This document shows, in pieces, positions 6,852 through 14,819 of a stretch of 64,000 bases of DNA. The notes below the pieces were generated by a model that saw nothing but the letters and a program-made list of their open reading frames with translations, did no database searches and was not told the DNA's origin. The number at the start of each line of letters is the position of its first letter. The first letter of the stretch is position 1. Source of the stretch: a virus; IMG/VR virus record IMGVR_UViG_3300026097_000011, positions 1 to 64,000 of that record; one strand, given 5' to 3'. Made by a program: the position numbers and the translations under genes.

Positions 6852-8840
6852 ATGTCGTCTAAATTTAATGAACAAACAGGACTATATGAGCAGGTTAATG
6901 TAGATAACAATCAGCTTGATGTAAATTCAGAAACAAAAAATGAAGTAACTACCGCTGAAAAAGCTGCTATTGCTAATGGAAACACTGGTAAGCTGCATGC
7001 CTTTAAAATAAACCCTTCTAATTTAGATTCAATTAATCAACTTATATCAGGCCAAATTAAAGAATGGAAATCTGAAACTCCACTTATTGTTTTAGGAAAA
7101 GATGGAACTCTTGGAGGAGAAGCAATGTTAAATGGTAAACCTCTATATTTGATGTTTAGAATAGCTTCTAAAAAAGAAAGAGCATCTAGTGAATTACAAT
7201 TAGAATTGAGCGATAGAATATATTTACTATTGAATACTAGCCCAGTTGAATTATCTAGTATTTTAAAGAACGCTGATAATATGGATCATAGAGTTAATGT
7301 TGCAGCTAAAGGACCAAATGGTGTTGAAAACACAGTTGCAATTTGGAGTGAAAATGTTTCTAATGAGCCTACTCCGGATGATTCTACTAAAACTGAAAAT
7401 ACTAATAATGTTAACGTAGATATGGAAGCTCAAATTGAAAATCCAGGAACTGCTGCAGGAATTTCAGGAACAGTTGAAGATGGAATTAATGAACAAAATG
7501 CTACAATGCCTCCAACGTATGATCCTAGTAAACATAAAAATGATAAAATAGATCCTAGTCTTTTGTCAACTGAAAAAGGAGAAAAAGCACAGGCATCAAA
7601 TAGTATGACTAAGGGACTTAATAAAAACTTATTAGAAGTTAATAATGAATTGGGCAAAAATGCCAAGATTATAACTCGAAAGGATAAAACCAAAGTAATT
7701 AAATTAAACCTAACTAAGAAATATACTGGAATTGATGGAGTTGCTTATTTTTATAGTAATGGTAGAATGTATATAAAGGCAAGTGGAAAGTTATTTGCAA
7801 AGGGTTCGTATAAAGATGGGGGGAAAACAATATCAGTGGATGGAGGAAAAACTATTAAAAATGAAAGTATATATGGAAACCTAAAGACAATTGCTAAAGG
7901 AACTAAATCCACATCTAACACATCCTCTGCATTTAAAACTCAAGAAGAAGGAGACGCATTTAGAAAATGGGCAAATTCAACAGATGAATTAAAGAAAAAA
8001 TACGGAAAAGAATCTAAATTCGATTTAGATGCTAAGGGTAAATTCAATAACTCATATATTAATAATGCATTCAGTGCAGCTAAGGAAGATTATTTAGCAT
8101 ATATGAAAAATAAAAAGAACTTCAAATACAAAGAAGGTGATATAGTTTATTATAGAATTAATTCGGATGGAAAAGCTGAGATGGAGAAAGACATGTTATC
8201 TGGAGATGTTAAAGGAGCAGTTGATAAGCAAAAAAAGGAAATGGAAAAGGATAGAAAGACTACTCCAGTTGAAGATCAATATAACTCATCAGAAGCAATT
8301 GCAACTAGTTTTGATATGTACAGGCAAATAACAGAAGAAGGTCTAATTGATGAATTATCAAGTAAAGAAGTTGACGATCAAGCAGGATTAATTAAAGATA
8401 TGAAAGCCGGTAATCTTAAGAAAGGAAAAGTAATTAAACAAATCGATGACAATACTGTTAAGGTAATTAATACAAAATCTGAAAAAGAAGAAACTATTAA
8501 GCTATCAAATATTGTTCCAAAAGAAGATGCTAGAAATGCAGCTATTAAGATAAAAGCAAGTAGAGAAAAGGAAGAAAAAAAGAAAAAGGAAAAGAAAACA
8601 GATTTAGAAAAATCAGAAGAAGAATTAAACAAAGAAAAAGAAGAAAGCAAATCTATTAAACAAAAGCTTAAAGATAAAAGAAAAGAAAAAAGAAATCTTA
8701 AAAAGGCTAATCGTAAAGATAAGAGACAAAAGAGAAAAAAGAAAAAGATAGAAAAAGTTCAAAGTAAAATAGACGATGCAAGTGAATCGGTAGTTTATGA
8801 CTTTTCAGAATTTATGGAAAAAACAAATAAATTGAACTAA
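6852..8840 (+). CDS. large charged hypothetical protein with a Lys/Glu-rich C-terminus
   Basis: 662 residues. The N-terminal 190 residues form a folded-looking alpha/beta region, then a disordered Asn/Thr/Glu stretch. Residues about 280-350 are strand-rich (GIDGVAYFYSNGRMYIKASG). Residues about 570-640 are almost all Lys, Glu and Arg and should form a long charged helix. The extreme C-terminus, YDFSEFMEKTNKLN, repeats at the other end the YxxF(I/M)xE tag found at the N-terminus of many proteins here. The stop overlaps the next ATG by one base. It is probably a virion protein, possibly DNA-associated because of the basic tail. Confidence 0.6.
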   Translation: MSSKFNEQTGLYEQVNVDNNQLDVNSETKNEVTTAEKAAIANGNTGKLHAFKINPSNLDSINQLISGQIKEWKSETPLIVLGKDGTLGGEAMLNGKPLYLMFRIASKKERASSELQLELSDRIYLLLNTSPVELSSILKNADNMDHRVNVAAKGPNGVENTVAIWSENVSNEPTPDDSTKTENTNNVNVDMEAQIENPGTAAGISGTVEDGINEQNATMPPTYDPSKHKNDKIDPSLLSTEKGEKAQASNSMTKGLNKNLLEVNNELGKNAKIITRKDKTKVIKLNLTKKYTGIDGVAYFYSNGRMYIKASGKLFAKGSYKDGGKTISVDGGKTIKNESIYGNLKTIAKGTKSTSNTSSAFKTQEEGDAFRKWANSTDELKKKYGKESKFDLDAKGKFNNSYINNAFSAAKEDYLAYMKNKKNFKYKEGDIVYYRINSDGKAEMEKDMLSGDVKGAVDKQKKEMEKDRKTTPVEDQYNSSEAIATSFDMYRQITEEGLIDELSSKEVDDQAGLIKDMKAGNLKKGKVIKQIDDNTVKVINTKSEKEETIKLSNIVPKEDARNAAIKIKASREKEEKKKKEKKTDLEKSEEELNKEKEESKSIKQKLKDKRKEKRNLKKANRKDKRQKRKKKKIEKVQSKIDDASESVVYDFSEFMEKTNKLN

Positions 8841-9037
8841 TGCCACTTCCAGTATCAATAAAGGAATTTGTAAAAGATCCAGTTAAATCACTATTGTTTT
8901 TAACTATATGTGCTATTATGTATTTGTATGTAGATAATAAAATGATGTACACAGGTTTAATAGAAAAACAAGATGAAAGAATAATTCTACTTGAGGAAAA
9001 AGTAAATGATCTATATGATAAGTTAAGCAAGAAATGA
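8840..9037 (+). CDS. small single-pass membrane protein
   Basis: 65 residues. One hydrophobic segment at about 18-31 (SLLFLTICAIMYLYV) is followed by a heptad-patterned tail (ERIILLEEKVNDLYDKLSKK). Overlaps with both neighbours (TAATG on the left, ATGA on the right) show tight coupling. With the next gene it makes a pair of small membrane proteins with coiled coils, which could be holin- or spanin-like; nothing in the sequence proves it. Confidence 0.55.
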   Translation: MPLPVSIKEFVKDPVKSLLFLTICAIMYLYVDNKMMYTGLIEKQDERIILLEEKVNDLYDKLSKK

Positions 9038-9555
9038 AAAACAAACCTGTAGTAATAACGATCATTATAGTATTTTTAGGAATAATCGCATTAGATCAAT
9101 TTGGAAAATATTTACTTAATGAGGATATTAAAGAAAAGGATAAGAAGTATGAAGAGACTTTAAACCATGTTGATAGTACGATACATATAGTTGATAAGCA
9201 AATAAATAAACGCAAAATATTAGAAATTGAGCAAAAGAATTCTATTAAAAAAATTGATTCTCTAACAGACAAGCTTAATAATCAAACTCCAGAAGTTCAA
9301 TACATAACTGATGTTCAATACGTAACTGAAACTTTAGAAATTGCTCCTAAGTTAGAAAAACTAGAAATGGTGGAAATGTCTGAATTCAAAATGATAAAGC
9401 CTATTGCTAAACTAAAAGACTCAGTTATTTATAATTATATCGAAATAGATTCGATCACTTATATATATGATACGATTAACATGATATATGTTGACACTAT
9501 TCTAATAACTGATCCTAGGATAATAAAGAAAATTAAAAGAAAGTATTTAGATTAA
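9034..9555 (+). CDS. membrane-anchored coiled-coil protein
   Basis: 173 residues. An N-terminal signal-anchor (VVITIIIVFLGIIALDQFG, residues about 5-23) is followed by a long charged helix (residues 30-90) with coiled-coil spacing. A strand-rich C-terminal part contains repeated I-Y-I and TxDVQYVTET-like segments. The layout, one membrane helix and a long extracytoplasmic coil, resembles inner-membrane spanins, but the endolysin gene is 18 kb away. The 3' end overlaps the convergent NADAR gene by nine bases. Confidence 0.5.
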   Translation: MKNKPVVITIIIVFLGIIALDQFGKYLLNEDIKEKDKKYEETLNHVDSTIHIVDKQINKRKILEIEQKNSIKKIDSLTDKLNNQTPEVQYITDVQYVTETLEIAPKLEKLEMVEMSEFKMIKPIAKLKDSVIYNYIEIDSITYIYDTINMIYVDTILITDPRIIKKIKRKYLD

Positions 9556-10011
9556 TTCAGATCTAATTTCCATCCATATTTTACCTAGAATATTTTCACC
9601 TTCCCATGTATCATCATCTAATTTCTTAGCTCCCCAGAATAAACCAGATCCCCTTGGGCGTGATGTTACGTCTTCGTATATTGGTAAACCGTCCGTCTTT
9701 ACTAGTTGACTTACGAGTCCCCGATGTTGCTCACATTTCAACCTAACACACATTCGCATGTTTTCTATATCCAGGCGTCCCATTGGAGTGATATCCATTA
9801 ATGATTTGTATTTTTTAGCCTTCATCTTAGCACCCATTGGACTCTTTTCAGCCCTAATTGCTTCTTGGATTTCTTCATCTTTGAATCTAAGTGCTTGAAA
9901 TAAAGCTTCTGATGTTCTCCAAGTCTTTCCATTATATTCAATTGGATAAGGAGACATATTCCCTAACCAACCAAACGGTAATGCTACTTTTGTAAATGAT
10001 ATACTTTCCAT
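9547..10011 (-). CDS. NADAR-family protein (ADP-ribose/N-glycosidase type)
   Basis: 154 residues, the length of stand-alone NADAR (YbiA-like) domains. Diagnostic blocks are in order: GWLGNMSPYPIEYNGKTWRT with EALFQALRF (residues 15-43), KSPMGAKMKAKKY (about 56-68), GRLDIENMRMCVRLKCEQH (about 78-96), GSGLFWGAKK and WEGENILGKIWMEIR at the end. NADAR proteins cleave N-glycosidic bonds in ADP-ribose-type substrates; some remove ADP-ribose from guanine in DNA and act against DarT toxins. In a phage a counter-defence role is an inference. The gene stands alone on the minus strand between plus-strand genes. Confidence 0.85.
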   Translation of the reverse strand: MESISFTKVALPFGWLGNMSPYPIEYNGKTWRTSEALFQALRFKDEEIQEAIRAEKSPMGAKMKAKKYKSLMDITPMGRLDIENMRMCVRLKCEQHRGLVSQLVKTDGLPIYEDVTSRPRGSGLFWGAKKLDDDTWEGENILGKIWMEIRSELI

Positions 10012-10031
10012 AATTTAATAATACTCAAATT

Positions 10032-10047
10032 GAATAAATAATAAAAA
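10032..10047 (+). promoter_or_regulatory. late-promoter-like element
   Basis: GAATAAATAATAAAAA lies 10 bases before the ATG at 10058. It contains ATAAATA, close to the T4 late promoter TATAAATA, followed by the A-rich extension seen at several other gene starts in this window. Confidence 0.55.
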
Positions 10048-10057
10048 CGCTATATTG

Positions 10058-11188
10058 ATGAGAGCACTTAGCTTTAAAGATTTTTGTATCAATGAGGGAG
10101 CATCGGTAAACAAACGAAACGGTATGGTTACTTTAAACTGGAGTGATGATAGAAACGATGAATATGAATTTCTTAAGACTAATAATACAATGGAGGTCGC
10201 TAATATTAGAAAAACCGGAATAGGAAATTTTCCAATTTACTTTGGACTATCGGTAGACCAAGATAGATTATCGGAATTACAAAATAAAGCAGATGTTAAA
10301 ATGACATTAGACTGGTTAAAACAGTCTAAGATAGAAGGAGGATTAAAATCTATAGTTCAATTTGCTCAGCCTACTATTAGCTATATTAAAAAACAACATT
10401 CAATCGATTACGTGATCCCCATGGGATCCACAAAGGGATTATCTAAAGACCTAAGTGATGCAATTTCTGAATTAATCGGAAACGCAAATGTTGTTCCATT
10501 GGATAAGTATGAATTTGATAATATATCTCAGGCCATAGATTGGGAATATGTAGAATCATATGAAGATAATCCTAAAACTAAGTCAATATTGCCTCAATTA
10601 ATTGCGATAATCAGAGAAGAAATAGATACAACATCACCTGAGGTTCTAAATAGATTAAGAAAAGTAACAGATTGGCAAGAGCTTAAGGGACTACTACTAA
10701 GAAGTAATCCAAATAATAGATATTTTGATAAAGAAAATGAGATTGTTTGGAAAAATGATTCATTTAAAATACGAAGTAGTGGAGAATTATGGGCAGGATT
10801 AAGACAAGCTTTTAAAACTAAGTATCAAACTCCTAAGAGAAGTGGAGAATTTGGAAGTCCTGAATTTATGGATGCATTTAGAAAATGTGTTTTAAATAGT
10901 AAAACAATGCTACTTGTTGATGATAACACAAGATCTAAGAAAGATATATCAAATATAATAGATACATTATTAGAAGTAGGAAATAATATTTTAGCCGATA
11001 TACCAAATAGACCCACACTAGATCAATCAACATGGACAAAGAGAATAATATCATATGTACTTATTTTCGTACCAGACCACAAAGCAAAAATATCAAATAA
11101 GGTTAATTTATCTAAGGATGATGAAGTTAAATCAATTGAACCTTTTTACAATATTAATCAAGAAATAGAAGATTTCGAAGATAAATAA
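10058..11188 (+). CDS. tagged protein with phosphoribosyltransferase-like motif
   Basis: 376 residues from the ATG at 10058; a TTG one codon earlier is less likely. It begins MRALSFKDFCINE|GASV, one of the best capsid-targeting-like tags here. Later YVIPMGSTKGLSKDLSDAIS and MLLVDDNTRSKKDISN resemble the two conserved loops of phosphoribosyltransferases of the ComF type (the PRPP loop is usually VDDxxTTG), but the TTG part is changed to TRS. The similarity is weak and could be only fold-level. A late-promoter-like element precedes it. I infer an internal head protein that enters the host with the DNA. Confidence 0.55.
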   Translation: MRALSFKDFCINEGASVNKRNGMVTLNWSDDRNDEYEFLKTNNTMEVANIRKTGIGNFPIYFGLSVDQDRLSELQNKADVKMTLDWLKQSKIEGGLKSIVQFAQPTISYIKKQHSIDYVIPMGSTKGLSKDLSDAISELIGNANVVPLDKYEFDNISQAIDWEYVESYEDNPKTKSILPQLIAIIREEIDTTSPEVLNRLRKVTDWQELKGLLLRSNPNNRYFDKENEIVWKNDSFKIRSSGELWAGLRQAFKTKYQTPKRSGEFGSPEFMDAFRKCVLNSKTMLLVDDNTRSKKDISNIIDTLLEVGNNILADIPNRPTLDQSTWTKRIISYVLIFVPDHKAKISNKVNLSKDDEVKSIEPFYNINQEIEDFEDK

Positions 11189-11207
11189 TTAAAATAATTT
11201 ATATACA

Positions 11208-11945
11208 ATGGCAGAAAATAACAGAGTTTTAAACCATTCAGAATTCGCGGCTAAGTATAACCAACAATCTGAACAAGACATCGCTGCTAGCTACTCAGAA
11301 ATGGAATCAGCATCAGATAACTTTCAAGAAGGATTTGATGAAACATCATACGAAGACGGGCAAACTGGTCCAAAAAGACCTATAGCTCAAGGAAATCAGG
11401 AAACGCCCGACTCACCTGATTCAATGCCAACTCAACCTACTGAAGGAATGGCTGCACCTACTGAAGAAGAAGATCACATTACTCCAGAAGAAATAGAAAA
11501 TGATTTTGAATCAGAAGAAGATGAAGAAGATGATTTTGAAGATGATGGATCAGGAGATCCAGAATCTGGAAATCCAGAAGAAGGATCTGAAGACGAAGAG
11601 GATGACGAAGAAGACGAAGAGGATGACGAAGAAGAAACTAACGAGTCCGTAAAAGTTATTAAAAATCGTATAATTTTAGAATCATTTGATGATTTCGAAG
11701 CAAGAGGTCCTATTTCTATTCCTTCTAATGCACGTGAAGATATATACCAAGATGAACTTGAAGCAATTGAACTTGATTTCGAAGGAGATGAAGAAGACGA
11801 AGAATGTTTTGTAACATGTAAATCATGTGGATCTAAAAAAGAAATAGAAAGAGGATCATATCCAATGGGAGTTGCGAATCAAGAGGATCCAAACTCATGG
11901 TGGCAAGGAGCTAAAATGGGAATGATGTGTGAAAGCTGTAAATAA
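11208..11945 (+). CDS. very acidic protein with C-terminal zinc ribbon
   Basis: 245 residues. It starts MAENNRVLNHSEFAAKYNQQ, a variant of the local tag. Residues about 85-145 are mostly Glu and Asp. Then comes an internal tag-like segment (RIILESFDDFEARG, about 153-166). The C-terminus has a four-Cys zinc ribbon: CFVTCKSCG, with further Cys in MMCESCK at the very end. The acidic run could mimic DNA or bind basic proteins. It is followed two bases later by the next gene, so they are co-transcribed. No family recognised. Confidence 0.6.
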   Translation: MAENNRVLNHSEFAAKYNQQSEQDIAASYSEMESASDNFQEGFDETSYEDGQTGPKRPIAQGNQETPDSPDSMPTQPTEGMAAPTEEEDHITPEEIENDFESEEDEEDDFEDDGSGDPESGNPEEGSEDEEDDEEDEEDDEEETNESVKVIKNRIILESFDDFEARGPISIPSNAREDIYQDELEAIELDFEGDEEDEECFVTCKSCGSKKEIERGSYPMGVANQEDPNSWWQGAKMGMMCESCK

Positions 11946-11946
11946 T

Positions 11947-12306
11947 ATGAAAAATTATAAAAAACATAGGGTTATAGAATCATTTGGTGATTTCATGGGA
12001 GCAACTAAGGCTATACAAAAGGGAAACTCATCTCAACCTGCTCAGTTTGGAGCAAATCCAGACGTTGATGAAAATCAAGGTAAATTACCATTTGAATTTG
12101 AAAGACGTCCAGAAATAGGAGAAGAAGCCATTTTAAGTAAACTTACTTTAATGCTTGAGAAAATACAAGCAATTGCAGAAGCTGGATATAATAAATCAAG
12201 GAATGTAAATGGAGAAGTTAGTCCATACATTGAACGTGAAATTGAATTAGCATATAAGCATTTAAGAGAAGGTTATTTAAGATTAATGGACATGAAATCA
12301 CATTAA
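11947..12306 (+). CDS. small tagged hypothetical protein
   Basis: 119 residues from the ATG at 11947, one base after the upstream stop; an in-frame ATG at 11929 lies inside the upstream gene and is unlikely. It starts MKNYKKHRVIE|SFGDFMGATK, so a VIE cleavage site and a second SFGDFM motif are both present. The rest is helical (EIGEEAILSKLTLMLEKIQA, then HLREGYLRLMDM). The 3' end overlaps the convergent gene by nine bases. Confidence 0.55.
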   Translation: MKNYKKHRVIESFGDFMGATKAIQKGNSSQPAQFGANPDVDENQGKLPFEFERRPEIGEEAILSKLTLMLEKIQAIAEAGYNKSRNVNGEVSPYIEREIELAYKHLREGYLRLMDMKSH

Positions 12307-12510
12307 TTCATCACCTAGATTACTATCAAATAATCTATCATCCCAATTTAATAATACATCAGATAGCTCGTCATTAATCATGGCGAGCATTTCTATTTTA
12401 GAATAACCATTTGGTCCTTTTCCAGTTAAAATATTAGTTTCAATATTCCTTATCTTCTTTAGAATATCAGTCTCTAATCCTTTTTTAACTATTTCTAATT
12501 CTTTGTCCAT
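12298..12510 (-). CDS. small helical hypothetical protein
   Basis: 70 residues, acidic, predicted almost entirely helical (MDKELEIVKKGLETDILKKI, then YSKIEMLAMINDELSDVLLN). It has no recognised family. It is the last gene of a short minus-strand group (12298-13359). Confidence 0.5.
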   Translation of the reverse strand: MDKELEIVKKGLETDILKKIRNIETNILTGKGPNGYSKIEMLAMINDELSDVLLNWDDRLFDSNLGDELM

Positions 12511-12516
12511 AGTATT

Positions 12517-12768
12517 TTATACTTGATTTATCAATTCAGTTTTCTTTTTTCTACTCAATTGTTTTATGGCATATTCGCGTTTAAGTGCTTCTGATTTATT
12601 TGAAAGCTCTTCTATATAAAGTAAAGTGAGTGGACCTCGTCCCCTTGTATACTTAGCACCTTTACCACTTATATGAGTTTCTAATCTTTTTTGAATATCA
12701 GTTGTTATTCCTGTGTAATAGCTTTTGTCTCCGCACTCAAGGATGTAGACGTACCAGTTTTTTGACAT
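12517..12768 (-). CDS. GIY-YIG endonuclease domain protein (YhbQ/UPF0213-like)
   Basis: 83 residues from the ATG at 12768 (MSKNWYVYILECGDKSYYTG). YVYILEC and YYTGIT are the two halves of the GIY-YIG motif. Then come R at KRLETHISGKGAKYTRGRGP (catalytic Arg region), LTLLYIEELSNKSEALKREY (Glu) and a basic C-terminus KQLSRKKKTELI. That is the length and order of stand-alone YhbQ-like proteins, which act as structure-selective nucleases. With no extra DNA-binding domain it is unlikely to be a homing enzyme. Confidence 0.85.
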   Translation of the reverse strand: MSKNWYVYILECGDKSYYTGITTDIQKRLETHISGKGAKYTRGRGPLTLLYIEELSNKSEALKREYAIKQLSRKKKTELINQV

Positions 12769-12779
12769 ATTTCTATTTC

Positions 12780-13070
12780 TCAAGTTGGGTCATATGAATG
12801 ACTTGTTATTCCCTCAATTACAGGAACCCATACCTTTCTAGTATATGGAGTAGTTTCATCTATGATTTGACTAGTATATTTTGAGTTGTGTTTCTCTAAA
12901 TATTCCTTTCTATTATTAATCATACATGGAACATATATTTCCTTATATAGAGTCGCATATTTATTAGGAAGCATAATTCTCATTGTCTCCCATACATCAG
13001 CATCTGATTCAAATTCAGGTTTATCATTAACTTCTCATAGACCAGTTGATAATTTATACTTATGCAACAT
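12780..13070 (-). pseudogene. small gene interrupted by an in-frame TGA
   Basis: Starting from an ATG at 13070 that overlaps the upstream stop, the frame reads MLHKYKLSTGL, then TGA (13035-13037), then EVNDKPEFESDADVWETMRI and continues for some 70 further codons to 12780. The part after the stop contains VWETMRIMLPNKYATLYKEI and reads like a normal phage protein. Either a nonsense mutation has split the gene, or translation begins again at the ATG at 12983 (67 residues). TGA is used as a true stop at several ATGA overlaps in this genome, so general recoding is not the reason. Confidence 0.5.
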
Positions 13071-13359
13071 ATTCTAAATTATATTTAAGAGTAACATAAA
13101 ATGGAAGCAATTGTCTATTGACATCATCTGCTTTACCAACTGCTGCCTCTAAGTTATTATCTAAAACCGCTTTAACAAAACCACCAGGTTGAGTATTGAT
13201 TCCCCAGTTATTCATTACAATACTAGTACCTATATTAGTAATATGTTGTAATGCTTCAGGATCCGCCATTAATTGAATAGGAATGAGGTGATTATTTCTA
13301 ACCATATACTCACTAACTGCAATTTTAATTCTGCTTTCTTGTTGTTTATTGTATTCCAT
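13060..13359 (-). CDS. hypothetical phage protein
   Basis: 99 residues starting MEYNKQQESRIKIAVSEYMV. Mixed helical protein with a Pro/Gly loop in the middle (NNWGINTQPGGFVKAVLDNN). I do not recognise a family. A TATAAATA sequence sits three bases upstream of its ATG, and it heads the minus-strand group 12298-13359. Confidence 0.5.
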   Translation of the reverse strand: MEYNKQQESRIKIAVSEYMVRNNHLIPIQLMADPEALQHITNIGTSIVMNNWGINTQPGGFVKAVLDNNLEAAVGKADDVNRQLLPFYVTLKYNLEYVA

Positions 13360-13410
13360 ATTTATATAATACTAAATATTTCAAATAAATAAAATAAAAG
13401 ATATATTAAG

Positions 13411-13779
13411 ATGGGTTACATTAGATTAAAAAGATTAAATGAACATCATGATGATGATATGCCAGCTGAATTATTAAATATGACAATTGGTGAGATGTTA
13501 GACAAAGCTGAAGAGTTAGACACAAAGGGAGACGCAGAGTATGAGGTTATAGAGGATGCACTAAGAGCAATTGGGGATAAGATATTAGGAACCGGATACG
13601 AAACAGAAGTAGATTTTACTCCAGATGGAGTTGAGAATGCAGGAGATAACGAGGATGAAGATCATGATCCACTATCTCATCAAATAGAAACATATGATGA
13701 AATAGCTGGACAGCAAGACATGGGACAAGGCCAAGGTGCTCCAGATAATGGTATGAATATGGATAACTTCACATTTTAA
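13411..13779 (+). CDS. acidic tagged hypothetical protein
   Basis: 122 residues, very acidic. It begins MGYIRLKRLNE|HHDDDMPAE, where RLNE is a candidate prohead-protease site. A helical region (MLDKAEELDTKGDAEYEVIE) is followed by a disordered Gln/Gly/Asp-rich C-terminus. An ATAAATAAAATAAAA element lies about ten bases upstream. Its stop overlaps the next ATG (TAATG). It is the first of a run of five small genes with tag-like ends and is likely a virion-internal protein. Confidence 0.55.
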   Translation: MGYIRLKRLNEHHDDDMPAELLNMTIGEMLDKAEELDTKGDAEYEVIEDALRAIGDKILGTGYETEVDFTPDGVENAGDNEDEDHDPLSHQIETYDEIAGQQDMGQGQGAPDNGMNMDNFTF

Positions 13780-14066
13780 TGAGTGTTAAATCGTACATAT
13801 CGTTTTTAAAGGAAGATATAGGTGGTGCTATTACAATGAACAGAACACCCCCTAGTAAATTAAATGATCCTAAGCTTAATGTTCAACAACCTAGAACAAT
13901 TGACACAGGTAGAGGTGGATCAATTCCATTTCACTGGAATAATTCCCCAGGTACACAAGCAGGAGCTAGATATGGAGCAAATCCACGTGAAAAAAATCGT
14001 GTTATGACATATGAAGAATTCATGGAAGCTCAAAAAAAGAATTCACAGAAAGAAAATAACGAATAA
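13779..14066 (+). CDS. small protein with tag-like motifs at both ends
   Basis: 95 residues. The N-terminus MSVKSYISFLKE|DIGGA has the YxxFxxE pattern, and the C-terminus NRVMTYEEFMEAQKKN repeats it. The centre is rich in Pro, Asn, Gly and Arg and probably unstructured. It is co-transcribed with its neighbours (one-base overlap on the left and one base before the next ATG). If both ends were cut by the prohead protease, only the basic middle would remain. Confidence 0.55.
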   Translation: MSVKSYISFLKEDIGGAITMNRTPPSKLNDPKLNVQQPRTIDTGRGGSIPFHWNNSPGTQAGARYGANPREKNRVMTYEEFMEAQKKNSQKENNE

Positions 14067-14067
14067 T

Positions 14068-14361
14068 ATGGGACATATTGATAATTTTAAAAAATTTAGA
14101 AACAGGGAAGAGAAAGCTTTAACTGAACAGGGAGACTCTACTACTGTAATGAGCGTACCTGAAAAGTTTAAAGCAGATCAAGAAGCAATTAATCAAAAGA
14201 GAAATAACATTGCACAAAGAGAACAGGCAATTGCTAATGAAAAAGTTCAACTCAATAAGATGGTTAGCGAATTACAGGATAAAATATCGGCGGAAAATGC
14301 TGCTATTGCAAATGCGGCTAAAGCAACTGCACAGGCTCAGCCAACTCCACCAACAGTATAA
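14068..14361 (+). CDS. small coiled-coil protein
   Basis: 97 residues from the ATG at 14068; the open frame runs upstream into the previous gene but ATG 14068 directly follows its stop. It starts MGHIDNFKKFRNREEKALTE. Residues 40-80 are a long helix rich in Gln, Asn, Lys and Ala (NIAQREQAIANEKVQLNKMV), consistent with a coiled coil, and the end is Ala/Pro rich. The N-terminus fits the tag only loosely (ALTE|QGD). Confidence 0.5.
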   Translation: MGHIDNFKKFRNREEKALTEQGDSTTVMSVPEKFKADQEAINQKRNNIAQREQAIANEKVQLNKMVSELQDKISAENAAIANAAKATAQAQPTPPTV

Positions 14362-14813
14362 TGAGTAAAGATAAAAATGTAAAGTCATATAGCGATTTCA
14401 TTAATGAGACTGAACAAAAAGTAGTACATAATACTAATTTTACAGGAATGGTTCAAGGTGCAGTATCAAGCATTCACAGTCAAGTATTAGCCATTGCTAA
14501 AGCAATGGCGGATGAAAAAGAAGCTAGAAACCCTTATCGATATCAAGATGCTGATAAAACTGGAGGAGTTGAAGAAGTAGACATTACACGAGCTCTTAAT
14601 CTTATATTTCATAGTGATTGGAAAAAGCATTTAAAGGCTCATAATATCCAAGAATGGGCTAGATCTTGTATCGAAAGAGCAGGAAAACATGATGAGCGAG
14701 CAGATAAGAAGAATCAAAGAGCTCTTCGTACAAATGGAGGAGAACAGATTGACAACTATAAAGTTGACTTAGGGTCTCAAGGATTTAGTAGAGATCTTGG
14801 AGAAAATAAATAA
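14361..14813 (+). CDS. tagged hypothetical protein
   Basis: 150 residues. It starts MSKDKNVKSYSDFINE|TEQK, an almost perfect match to the KxYxxFIxE capsid-targeting pattern, so cleavage after residue 16 is predicted. The body is helical and basic (FHSDWKKHLKAHNIQEWARS, HDERADKKNQRALRTNGGEQ). It overlaps the upstream gene by one base and lies seven bases from the next. No family recognised; probably an internal head protein. Confidence 0.6.
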   Translation: MSKDKNVKSYSDFINETEQKVVHNTNFTGMVQGAVSSIHSQVLAIAKAMADEKEARNPYRYQDADKTGGVEEVDITRALNLIFHSDWKKHLKAHNIQEWARSCIERAGKHDERADKKNQRALRTNGGEQIDNYKVDLGSQGFSRDLGENK

Positions 14814-14819
14814 TTTAAC

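Noticed and set aside
8840-9555. Holin/spanin pair
   Set aside because: The membrane and coiled-coil layout fits, but there is no lysis gene nearby and no lipobox or other signature, so it was kept only as membrane proteins.
12780-13070. Possible recoding of TGA as an amino acid
   Set aside because: TGA is a genuine stop at several tight ATGA overlaps (for example 9035-9037, 44821-44823, 42608-42610), so a genome-wide change is unlikely.
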